Origin: Altererythrobacter sp. Root672
GTDB taxonomy: Bacteria; Pseudomonadota; Alphaproteobacteria; Sphingomonadales; Sphingomonadaceae
Direction of reading: 5' to 3'
NCBI RefSeq assembly: GCF_001427865.1
Contig: NZ_LMHH01000001.1
Location: 1,178,001 to 1,242,000 of the forward strand
DNA length: 64,000 nucleotides
Positions 57,266 to 64,000 of the stretch are shown piece after piece (the stretch's first letter is position 1; each line of letters starts with the position of its first letter). Below the pieces are notes generated by a model, which was not told the DNA's origin, made no database searches, and saw only the letters and a program-made list of their open reading frames with translations. A program made the position numbers and the translations under genes.

Positions 57266-58108
57266 ATGAGCGAAAACGCCCCCACCGTCACGAGTGAACC
57301 TGTCGAAACTCCGCCCGCCCCGGCGGCGAAGGCGAAGAAGAAGGAAGACAGCTTCCTCGTCTTCCTGATCAAGCTGGTGGTGGTCGTCCTGATCTTCCGG
57401 ACGTTCCTGTTCACCAGCTTCTCGATTCCCAGCGAGTCGATGATGCCGCGCCTGTTGGTCGGCGATTACCTGTTCGCCGCCAAGTGGCCGTACGGTTATT
57501 CAGGAGCTTCGCTGCCGATCGATTGGAAAACTGGCAAGCGCATCTTCGGCAGCCAGCCCGAACGCGGCGACGTGGTGATCTTCAAGCATCCCATCGACCG
57601 CACCGACTACGTGAAGCGCGTCATCGGCCTGCCGGGCGATCAGGTGCAGATGGTCGCAGGGGTCGTGCACATCAACGGCGTGCCGGTGAAGAAGCAGAAG
57701 ATCGCGGACTTCGTTGTCCCGGTGCGCCCCAATGGCGGTTGCGCCGAGGTCCGCTTCACCGAGCGTGAGGCCGACGGCACTTTTGCCTGCCGCTACCCGC
57801 AGTACCGCGAAACTCTGCCCAACGGCGTCAGCTACAACGTGCTCGATTTCGGGCTGAAGCCGCAGGACACCACCCCACCTGTGGTCGTCCCCGAAGACCG
57901 TTTGTTCCTGATGGGCGACAACCGCGATAACTCGCTCGACAGCCGCTTCCCGGCCGTCGCACAGCGTGGCATCGACCTCGTGCCCCAGGAAAACCTCGTC
58001 GGCCGGGCGAGCTTCATGTTCTTCTCCACCGACGGCACGGCGGAGTGGCTCAAGCCCTGGACCTGGTTCACCGCCGCCCGCTGGGACCGGATGGGGCGCG
58101 CGATTTGA
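57266..58108 (+). CDS. lepB: Signal peptidase I
   Basis: A 280-residue type I signal peptidase. After a Lys-rich cytosolic N-terminus there is one membrane anchor (about residues 29-50), then the catalytic Ser58 in SFSIPSESMMPRL and Lys117 in DYVKRVIGLPGD, followed by GDNRDNSLDSR. It cuts Sec and Tat signal peptides on the periplasmic face, serving the many secreted proteins of this window. Its TGA overlaps the TTG start of rnc (TTGA), so lepB, rnc and era are translated in tandem. Confidence 0.97.
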   Translation: MSENAPTVTSEPVETPPAPAAKAKKKEDSFLVFLIKLVVVVLIFRTFLFTSFSIPSESMMPRLLVGDYLFAAKWPYGYSGASLPIDWKTGKRIFGSQPERGDVVIFKHPIDRTDYVKRVIGLPGDQVQMVAGVVHINGVPVKKQKIADFVVPVRPNGGCAEVRFTEREADGTFACRYPQYRETLPNGVSYNVLDFGLKPQDTTPPVVVPEDRLFLMGDNRDNSLDSRFPAVAQRGIDLVPQENLVGRASFMFFSTDGTAEWLKPWTWFTAARWDRMGRAI

Positions 58109-58776
58109 GTTCGCTAACCGATGAAGCGCGTGAATGGCTCGATGGCCTTGGGTTTGAGGTCATCAATCCGGATTTGTGGCTCGAAGCGCTGACTCACGGC
58201 AGCACTGGGGCCGCACGCAAGTATGAGCGGCTCGAGTTCCTCGGCGACCGGGTGCTCGGCCTGTCGATTGCCGAATGGCTCTACCGTAACAGCACGGGCT
58301 CCGAAGGCGAGTTGGCCCAGCGCCTCAACGCGCTGGTCAGCCGCCTGTCCTGCGCCAAGGTAGCCCGCACGATCGGCGTCCCCGCGCATGTGCTCCTGGG
58401 CAAGCAGGCGCGGGATGACGGCGCGGCCGATAGCGACAACGTGCTTGGCGACATCATGGAGGCCCTGCTCGGGGCCAGCTTCCTCGAGAGCGGCTTCCCC
58501 GCCACCCGCGACAAAGTCCACAATTTGTGGCAACCGGTGATCGAAGGCCGGGCAGGTCGCTCCAAGCATCCCAAGAGCGCGCTGCAGGAATGGGCCGCCG
58601 GTAACCAGCGGAAGCCTCCGGAGTATAAGCTGGTCGGACGCTCGGGCCCGGATCATGCGGCCAAGTTCACCGTTCGGGTGAGCGTAAGAAACGTTGGCGA
58701 GGTCGAAGCGACTGCCAACAGCAAGCAGGACGCCGAGACCGAGGCGGCACGACAATTTATGGAGAGATACGGGTGA
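58105..58776 (+). CDS. rnc: Ribonuclease III
   Basis: A 223-residue RNase III that cuts double-stranded RNA in rRNA precursors and antisense duplexes. The signature ERLEFLGDRVLGL and the second acidic site DIMEALLGASFLESG form the Mg site; the dsRNA-binding domain occupies the last 70 residues (PKSALQEWAAGNQRKPPEY). The start is TTG at 58105, whose bases are shared with the lepB stop; the upstream frame lies inside lepB and lacks similarity. The stop overlaps era as GTGA. Confidence 0.96.
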   Translation: MSSLTDEAREWLDGLGFEVINPDLWLEALTHGSTGAARKYERLEFLGDRVLGLSIAEWLYRNSTGSEGELAQRLNALVSRLSCAKVARTIGVPAHVLLGKQARDDGAADSDNVLGDIMEALLGASFLESGFPATRDKVHNLWQPVIEGRAGRSKHPKSALQEWAAGNQRKPPEYKLVGRSGPDHAAKFTVRVSVRNVGEVEATANSKQDAETEAARQFMERYG

Positions 58777-59666
58777 GTCAGAAGTGCGGAGTGGTTGCGG
58801 TTATCGGCGCGCCGAACGCCGGCAAGTCCACGCTGGTCAACCAGTTGGTGGGCCAGAAGGTCGCAATCACCAGCGCCAAGGCCCAAACCACGCGTGCGCG
58901 CCTGCTTGGCATCGCGCTGGAAGGCGAGACGCAGATCATCCTCGCCGACACGCCGGGCATCTTCGAACCCAAGCGACGGCTCGACCGCGCGATGGTCAGC
59001 GCCGCGTGGGAAGGCACAGTGTCGGCCGACGCTGTCCTGCTCGTCGTCGACCCGATCAAGCAGCGTCGTCACGAACTTGAGCCGCTGCTCGAAATCCTCA
59101 AGGACCGGCCCGAACGCAAGCTGCTGGCCCTGAACAAGGTCGATGCCAGCGCCAAGGAACCGCTACTGGCCCTCGCCCAGGACCTGACGGGGAAAGTCGA
59201 CTTCGCCGAGATATTCTTCATCTCCGCCCTGACCGGCGATGGCGTTCCCGAATTGAAGGCTCACCTCGCCGGCCTGATGCCGGAAAGCCCCTGGCACTAC
59301 CCTGAAGACCAGGTCTCCGACGCCAGCGAGCGCTTGCTCGCCACCGAGGTCACCCGCGAGCAACTCTACCGCCAGCTGCACGAGGAACTGCCCTACGACA
59401 GCGCTGTGCGGCCCGAGAGCTACCAGGTGCGCAAGGACGGCAGTGTCGAGATCCACCAGCAGATCGTCATCGGCCGCGACAGCCAGAAGCCCATCGTCCT
59501 CGGCAAGCGCGGTGCGCGGATCAAGGCCATCGGTGAAGAAGCGCGCAAGGAGCTAAGCGAGATCCTCGGCGTGAAAGTGCATCTCTTCCTTCACGTGAAG
59601 GTGGACGAACGCTGGGCAGAAAGCCGCGAGATCTTCGAAGAGATCGGGCTCGACTGGGTCCGTTAG
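58773..59666 (+). CDS. era: GTPase Era
   Basis: A 297-residue Era. G1 is GAPNAGKST, G3 DTPG, G4 NKVD, and the C-terminal KH domain is seen in PIVLGKRGARIKAIGEEARK. Era binds the 3' end of 16S rRNA and aids 30S maturation. The start is GTG, overlapping the rnc stop. The end overlaps the end of the convergent DHA2 transporter gene by 4 bases. Synteny with lepB-rnc is the standard proteobacterial arrangement. Confidence 0.98.
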   Translation: MSQKCGVVAVIGAPNAGKSTLVNQLVGQKVAITSAKAQTTRARLLGIALEGETQIILADTPGIFEPKRRLDRAMVSAAWEGTVSADAVLLVVDPIKQRRHELEPLLEILKDRPERKLLALNKVDASAKEPLLALAQDLTGKVDFAEIFFISALTGDGVPELKAHLAGLMPESPWHYPEDQVSDASERLLATEVTREQLYRQLHEELPYDSAVRPESYQVRKDGSVEIHQQIVIGRDSQKPIVLGKRGARIKAIGEEARKELSEILGVKVHLFLHVKVDERWAESREIFEEIGLDWVR

Positions 59667-61069
59667 GACTTCCGCAGCGTCGCCATTGTCCCACCTGCCT
59701 TGGTCACGCTGACGAACCTCGCCAGGCTGCACAACGCCGCCACCGCCGCGAGCGCGCAGGCCACGAATAGCGGCGTCGGTCCGAGCCCTGCCCCGCTCGC
59801 CAGCAAGATGCCGACGGTAACCGCCGCCATCGTCTGACCCAGCAGGCGCGACGTTGACAGCAAGCCTCCCGCCGCCGCCGCCCGCTCGCGCGGAGCCTGG
59901 CCGATCAACAGCCGCGAATTGGGCGCAAAGAACAGACCGAAGCCGAGCGCGGTGAGGCTGAGGCGCCAACCGATGCCGAACTCGCCCGGTCTGTCGGGCA
60001 TGAAGGCCACTAGCAACAGGCCGACGATGGCGATGGCCATGCCGGCGACGCCGAGCTTGGTCGGGGCGATCCGGTCGCTCATCCAGCCAGCAAGCGGGGC
60101 CACGACCAGCATCGTCAGCGGGAATGGCAACAGCAGCAGTCCGACTTCCTCGGGCGCGTAGCCCATGCCCTCTTCCAGCCGGAACGGCAGCGAGAGCATC
60201 AGCGAGCCGGCAGCAATGAAGCAGGCGATCGCCCCGAGCGCAGACAGGCCGATGACAGGCTTGGCCAGGAGGTCCACCGGCACGACAGGGTTCTTGCGCG
60301 CCTTCTCCCGCTGCACGAGCAGTAGCAGCGAGACGGCACCGGCGATCGCCAGGGCCGTGCCGATGACCGCGTTCTCATGCGTCGCCAGCTGCATTCCGCC
60401 GATCAGCAGGAGCATGGTCCCGGCGCTCCACAAGCCACTGACCCATTCGGGCGGATGCGATTTGCGGACCGGCTCGGGGAGAGCCCTCCCCAGTAGAAGC
60501 GAGACCAACGCCAACGGCGCCGCGGCGACGAACACCCATTGCCAGGGCGCATGCCCGACGATGAAACCGCCCAGCGTCGGCGCCAGGGCCGACGACGAGG
60601 CGACGATCACGCTGTTGACCCCCATCCCGCTGCCAAGCTGTCGCGCCGGATATATCTGCCGCAGCATCGCCGCCGAAACGCTCAAGGCCATGCCCGCCCC
60701 GACCGCCTGCAACCCTCGCAGCGCAAGGAGGACGAGGAAGTCGCCGACGAACAGGCACAGCGCCGAGGAAACGAGGAACAGCGCTTGGCCGTACTGGTAG
60801 AGCCGCCTGTGCCCCATCCGGTCACCCAGGCTGGAGAACGGCAGCAGCACCATCACGAGGACAAGTTGGTAAACCGCCACGACATTGGTCACCGCCGCGT
60901 TGCTGACGCCGAGGTCGCGCGCGATGGTCGGTAGTGCGACGTTGGCGATCGCCCCGTCGAGCACCAGCAGCGCCGTGCCGAAGCTTATCGCCGCAATCGC
61001 CCACCAGCGGCGAGGCTTTGGGAGGCCGTCGTGCTGGTGAAGGTCGGGCTCGGTCGGCATTGAAGCCAT
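59663..61069 (-). CDS. DHA2-family (EmrB/QacA-like) multidrug MFS exporter
   Basis: A 468-residue transporter with about 14 hydrophobic segments, as in the DHA2 drug:proton antiporters. The start of the membrane part (ALLVLDGAIANVALPTIARDL) carries the DHA2 motif D1 (LDxTIVNVALP-type, here LDGAIANVALP). Motif A reads GDRMGHRRLYQYG and motif C lies in SSALAPTLGGFI. A shorter start at the ATG for MPTEPDL is possible (9 bases in). No regulator or membrane-fusion partner is adjacent, so the substrate is unknown. Confidence 0.92.
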   Translation of the reverse strand: MASMPTEPDLHQHDGLPKPRRWWAIAAISFGTALLVLDGAIANVALPTIARDLGVSNAAVTNVVAVYQLVLVMVLLPFSSLGDRMGHRRLYQYGQALFLVSSALCLFVGDFLVLLALRGLQAVGAGMALSVSAAMLRQIYPARQLGSGMGVNSVIVASSSALAPTLGGFIVGHAPWQWVFVAAAPLALVSLLLGRALPEPVRKSHPPEWVSGLWSAGTMLLLIGGMQLATHENAVIGTALAIAGAVSLLLLVQREKARKNPVVPVDLLAKPVIGLSALGAIACFIAAGSLMLSLPFRLEEGMGYAPEEVGLLLLPFPLTMLVVAPLAGWMSDRIAPTKLGVAGMAIAIVGLLLVAFMPDRPGEFGIGWRLSLTALGFGLFFAPNSRLLIGQAPRERAAAAGGLLSTSRLLGQTMAAVTVGILLASGAGLGPTPLFVACALAAVAALCSLARFVSVTKAGGTMATLRKS

Positions 61070-61113
61070 GTGACTGTAATACCGCTCGCTTTCAAGCCCA
61101 CCCAGCCTGCTGA

Positions 61114-61752
61114 TCAGGAAGGCGTGCTCGGCTCCAGGCGGACGCTCAAATTCATCACGTAGGCAACGGGCGCGCCTGTCTTATCCGCAAGGACGGGACC
61201 GGTGAGCTTGGAAGCATGCCCGCAAGTCCATTCGACGACGGAACTGTCCACGGGATTGGAGGCAGGTATTCCTTCGCAGCGCTTCACGGCCCCCTCAGAA
61301 TCAATCTCCAAAGCCAGCCCAAGCGACAGCGGTTCGGTGATCTGGAGAGAAGGAGTATCGACCTTCAGCGTAAGATCAGGCGTGCGCCTTGCAACTTTGA
61401 CTTCGCTGCTCTGCTTGTCGCCGCCCACGAGCCATCGAGTGACGAACGTTCTAAAGCGGCCGGGCATGGGCGTGCCGTCCACCCCCTTGGCGGGAGTTAG
61501 CCGCAAACGCATCGCTGCATTGCACTCCTGCTGCGCCAGGCGTTCATCGCCGATGAACGAGACGACCGAACAGCTCCGCACTTTCCCATCGGTTTCTACG
61601 ATCAAATCGATGAGTGTGGCGGCCGACTTCCCGTCTCGCACGGCCCAGGTGGGATAGGTGCCGAAAAACTGCTTCTTCGCCGCATTCGAGAATTCTGGCG
61701 CCGCCATGAGCGACGACAGAAAAAGTACCGATCCAATCACTTCCACCCCCAT
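61114..61752 (-). CDS. Secreted TonB C-terminal-like domain protein
   Basis: A 212-residue protein with a signal peptide (MGVEVIGSVLFLSSLMAAPE). The stretch YPTWAVRDGKSAATLIDLIVETDGKV, CSVVSFIGDERLAQQECNAAMRLRLTPAK is typical of the TonB C-terminal domain, and a second, weaker copy may follow (SLGLALEIDSEGAVKRCEGI). It has no N-terminal TonB helix or proline-rich spacer, so it cannot act as a normal energy transducer. Such TonB-C-like proteins are common in sphingomonads, with unknown role. It begins 18 bases after the end of the Myb-like gene. Confidence 0.78.
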   Translation of the reverse strand: MGVEVIGSVLFLSSLMAAPEFSNAAKKQFFGTYPTWAVRDGKSAATLIDLIVETDGKVRSCSVVSFIGDERLAQQECNAAMRLRLTPAKGVDGTPMPGRFRTFVTRWLVGGDKQSSEVKVARRTPDLTLKVDTPSLQITEPLSLGLALEIDSEGAVKRCEGIPASNPVDSSVVEWTCGHASKLTGPVLADKTGAPVAYVMNLSVRLEPSTPS

Positions 61753-61770
61753 TGATCGCCGACCCCGGAA

Positions 61771-61950
61771 CTACCGCTTCTTAGCAATCCCGATCCCGTC
61801 GATCTTGGCGCGGTCCTTGGTCGATTCCTCGGTCCGCCCCAGCGCCTTGGCGATCTCCTTCAGACCCTTGCCCTTGCCGGCAAGGATCTTGAGCTTGCCG
61901 ACTTCCTCGGACGTCCAAGGCTGCTTATGTCGCTCGAAACGTTCACTCAT
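61771..61950 (-). CDS. Myb/SANT-like small DNA-binding protein coupled to topA
   Basis: A 59-residue protein, start ATG 61948-61950, stop TAG at 61771-61773. The sequence PWTSEEVGKLKILAGKGKG followed by LKEIAKALGRTEESTKDRAK has the Myb/SANT-like helix-turn-helix pattern (W at 12, EE at 15-16, IAKALGRT as the third helix). Its ATG overlaps the topA TGA as ATGA, so translation is coupled to topoisomerase I. It is basic and small, like GcrA-type or recombination-associated binders. Function is unknown. The coordinates rest on my direct translation. Confidence 0.78.
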   Translation of the reverse strand: MSERFERHKQPWTSEEVGKLKILAGKGKGLKEIAKALGRTEESTKDRAKIDGIGIAKKR

Positions 61951-64000
61951 GACTTCGCCGCCTTCTTCTTTGCCGGCGCCTTCTTGGCCGGAGCCTTCTT
62001 CCGGGCGCCCTTCTTCTTTGCCGGTCCCTTCGCAGCGCGAGCGTCGATCAAGGCGATGGCCTGCTCTTCGGTCACGTCCTCAGGCTTCACGTCCTTCGGC
62101 AGAGTGGCGTTGGTCGTGCCGTCGGTCACATAAGGGCCGTAGCGGCCCGGCATGACCTTGATCTCGCCGCCGCTGGTCGGGTGGGATCCGAGCGTCTTGA
62201 TCGGTTCCGCCTTCGCCCCGGTACCCCGAGCCGCTCCGCCGCGGTTGGCGGCTTCGGCGAGCAAGGTCACGGCGGCGTTCATGCCGGTCTCAAACACCTC
62301 GCGCGTGCCGCCGAGCTTGGCGTACTTGCCATCGTGCGCGAGGTAAGGACCGTAGCGGCCGATGCTTGCGGTGATCGGGTTGCCCGTCTCCGGATGCGTG
62401 CCCACCTCTCGCGGCAGGCTCAGCAAGCGCAGCGCCCAGTCGAGATCGAAGTCAGGCAGATCCTTCGGGATCGAGGCGCGCTTGGCGTCCTTGCCCTCGC
62501 CCAGCTGGATATAGGGCCCGAAGCGCCCGGTGCGCCGGGTGACCGGCAGCCCGCTGTCGGGATCGGTGCCCATGACATCGTCGTCAGCGCCGTCTTCCGG
62601 CGGTTGGCCGAACTTCCGGCGGAAGCTGCATTCGGGGTAGTTGGAGCAAGCGATGAAAGCACCGAAACGTCCGCCGCGCAGCGACAGCCGGCCACCATCG
62701 CGGCCTTCGGCAATGCACTTCGGGCAGGCCCTCGGGTCGCTGCCGTCCGCCTTGGGCGGGAACAAGTAGTCGGACAGGAACTCGTCGAGCACCTCGGTGA
62801 CTTCGGAGGGCTTGCGCTCCATCACCTCGTCGCTCTTCGGCTTGAAGTCGCGCCAGAACTCTTCGAGCACCGTCTTCCATTCCGCACGGCCGCCGGAGAC
62901 GTCGTCGAGTTCTTCCTCCATCTCGGCGGTGAAGTCGTAGCCGACATAGCGCGGGAAGAAGCGTTCGAGGAACGCGGTCAGCAGGCGGCCGGAATCTTCC
63001 GCGAAGAAGCGGTTCTTCTCAGTGCGGACATATTCGCGGTCGCGCAGGGTCTGGATGGTCGAGGCGTAAGTCGAAGGGCGGCCGATGCCGAGTTCCTCGA
63101 GCCTCTTCACCAGGCTCGCTTCCGAGAAGCGCGGCGGCGGCTGGGTGAAGTGCTGGTCGGCCTCGACACCGAGCTTGGCCGGTGAATCGCCCTGGCGCAT
63201 CAGCGGCAGCAGGCCCTCTTCCTCGTCGTCATCGCCCTTCTGGTCGCGGCCTTCCTCATAGACGGCGAGGAAGCCGGGGAACTTCACCACCTGGCCGGTG
63301 GCGCGCAGCTCGTGGCGTCCGGTCGGATCGCGCAACGTAATCGTCGTGCGTTCAAGGCTCGCGGCCGCCATCTGGCTCGCCATCGCGCGCTTGAAGATGA
63401 GGTCGTAGAGCTTGGCCTCGTCGCCAGAACCGGCACGATCGCGGCTGAAGTCGGTCGGGCGGATCGCCTCGTGCGCTTCCTGCGCGTTCTTGGCCTTGGT
63501 CTGATAGATGCGCGGCTTTTCCGGCAGGAAGTGGCCCGAGAAGCGCTCGGTGATGGCCTTGCGCGCGGCGCTGATGGCGCTGTGGTCCATCTGCACGCCG
63601 TCGGTACGCATGTAGGTGATGGCGCCCGCCTCGTAGAGGTTCTGCGCCAGACGCATGGTGTGGCTGGCCGAATAGCCGAGCTTGCGCGCGGCTTCCTGCT
63701 GCAGGGTCGAGGTGGTGAACGGCGGTGCCGGGTTGCGCTTGAGCGGCTTGGTCTCGACGCCTTCGACGGTGAAGCGGCCCGCTTCGACGGCGGCCTTGGC
63801 CTTGTCAGCCGTACCCTTGTCACCGATCGACAACCGGTCGAGCTTCTGTCCGTCGAACGTGACCAGACGGGCATCGAACTCGGTTCCGTCGTGCTGCATC
63901 TTGGCAACGACCGACCAATATTCCTGCGCGACGAATGCCTCGATCTCGCGCTCGCGGTCGACGATCAGGCGCAGAGCCACCGACTGCACGCGGCCAGCAC
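61947..64000 (-). CDS. topA: DNA topoisomerase I (5' end beyond the window)
   Basis: The last 684 codons or so of a type IA topoisomerase, which relaxes negative supercoils. The frame is open to the window edge and starts in SAGRVQSVALRL-type sequence, so the N-terminal TOPRIM domain lies outside. The active-site Tyr is in AITYMRTDGVQ; SLVKRLEELGIGRPSTYASTI is the conserved cleavage-domain stretch. The C-terminus has one four-cysteine zinc module (CPKCIAEGRDGG...IACSNYPEC), three topoisomerase-repeat segments with GRFGPY or GRYGPY, and a Lys/Ala tail. Its stop overlaps the Myb-like gene. Confidence 0.98.
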   Translation of the reverse strand, partial: AGRVQSVALRLIVDREREIEAFVAQEYWSVVAKMQHDGTEFDARLVTFDGQKLDRLSIGDKGTADKAKAAVEAGRFTVEGVETKPLKRNPAPPFTTSTLQQEAARKLGYSASHTMRLAQNLYEAGAITYMRTDGVQMDHSAISAARKAITERFSGHFLPEKPRIYQTKAKNAQEAHEAIRPTDFSRDRAGSGDEAKLYDLIFKRAMASQMAAASLERTTITLRDPTGRHELRATGQVVKFPGFLAVYEEGRDQKGDDDEEEGLLPLMRQGDSPAKLGVEADQHFTQPPPRFSEASLVKRLEELGIGRPSTYASTIQTLRDREYVRTEKNRFFAEDSGRLLTAFLERFFPRYVGYDFTAEMEEELDDVSGGRAEWKTVLEEFWRDFKPKSDEVMERKPSEVTEVLDEFLSDYLFPPKADGSDPRACPKCIAEGRDGGRLSLRGGRFGAFIACSNYPECSFRRKFGQPPEDGADDDVMGTDPDSGLPVTRRTGRFGPYIQLGEGKDAKRASIPKDLPDFDLDWALRLLSLPREVGTHPETGNPITASIGRYGPYLAHDGKYAKLGGTREVFETGMNAAVTLLAEAANRGGAARGTGAKAEPIKTLGSHPTSGGEIKVMPGRYGPYVTDGTTNATLPKDVKPEDVTEEQAIALIDARAAKGPAKKKGARKKAPAKKAPAKKKAAKS

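Overview
The window is a gene-dense, GC-rich chromosomal segment of an alphaproteobacterium, most likely a member of the Sphingomonadales (Sphingomonadaceae or Erythrobacteraceae). This rests on gene content and order: a DivL-type tyrosine-box kinase upstream of tsaE-amgK-murU-addB-addA-trxA, an alphaproteobacterial-type Mfd tail and NAD kinase, Flp-type pilins, and the lepB-rnc-era and xerD-accA clusters. Nearly everything is core housekeeping. I see no prophage, insertion sequence, CRISPR array or rRNA operon. No gap between genes exceeds about 270 bases. Taxonomy is inference from content, not from a marker search.

Layout. 1-1.9 kb: the end of mfd, an EAL phosphodiesterase and nadK (apparently starting at ATT), then tRNA-Asn. 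2-5.9 kb: a secreted methyltransferase, a DUF808 membrane protein, and an overlapping MFS/SMP-30 pair. 5.9-6.1 kb: a compact multi-hairpin repeat. 6.1-11.3 kb: secA, a small secreted protein, and argJ coupled to an inositol-monophosphatase-family gene. 11.4-22.6 kb: a long minus-strand convoy divL-tsaE-amgK-murU-addB-addA-trxA with mostly 4-base stop/start overlaps. 22.7-24.1 kb: ahcY. 24.3-25.7 kb: an ECF41 sigma factor with its carboxymuconolactone-decarboxylase partner and a matching promoter. 25.7-28.7 kb: a one-cysteine peroxiredoxin and a 796-residue protein of unknown function.

28.9-32.4 kb: a phospholipase D-like protein, folE and a divergent MurA-like enolpyruvyl transferase form one operon. 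32.5-34.9 kb: a PAS-GGDEF-EAL membrane protein. 35-38 kb: tRNA-Arg, a Nudix hydrolase, two Flp pilins and an M48/LysM metalloprotease. 37.7-43.3 kb: a secreted proline-rich protein, xerD and accA on one strand, divergent from aroK-aroB. 43.3-50.1 kb: a POT peptide transporter, a GH35-type glycosidase, DUF488, an acyl-CoA carboxylase beta subunit and glutathione reductase. 50.2-57.2 kb: a secreted HExxH protein, a DEAD-box helicase with eight 33-base repeats, an ICMT-like methyltransferase with an MFS exporter, and pgi. 57.3-64 kb: lepB-rnc-era, a DHA2 exporter, a TonB-C-like protein, a 59-residue Myb/SANT-like protein coupled to topA, and topA itself, which runs off the window.

Common themes are peptidoglycan supply and recycling (amgK, murU, MurA-like protein), cell-cycle signalling (divL), recombination (addAB, xerD, topA) and redox balance (trxA, peroxiredoxin, gor). 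The most informative signals are the ECF41 module with an exactly spaced predicted promoter, the Tyr-for-His kinase heading the addAB convoy, the probable ATT start of nadK, the unclassified 796-residue protein, the small Myb-like gene fused to the topA stop codon, and frequent NTGA start/stop overlaps with GTG or TTG starts.
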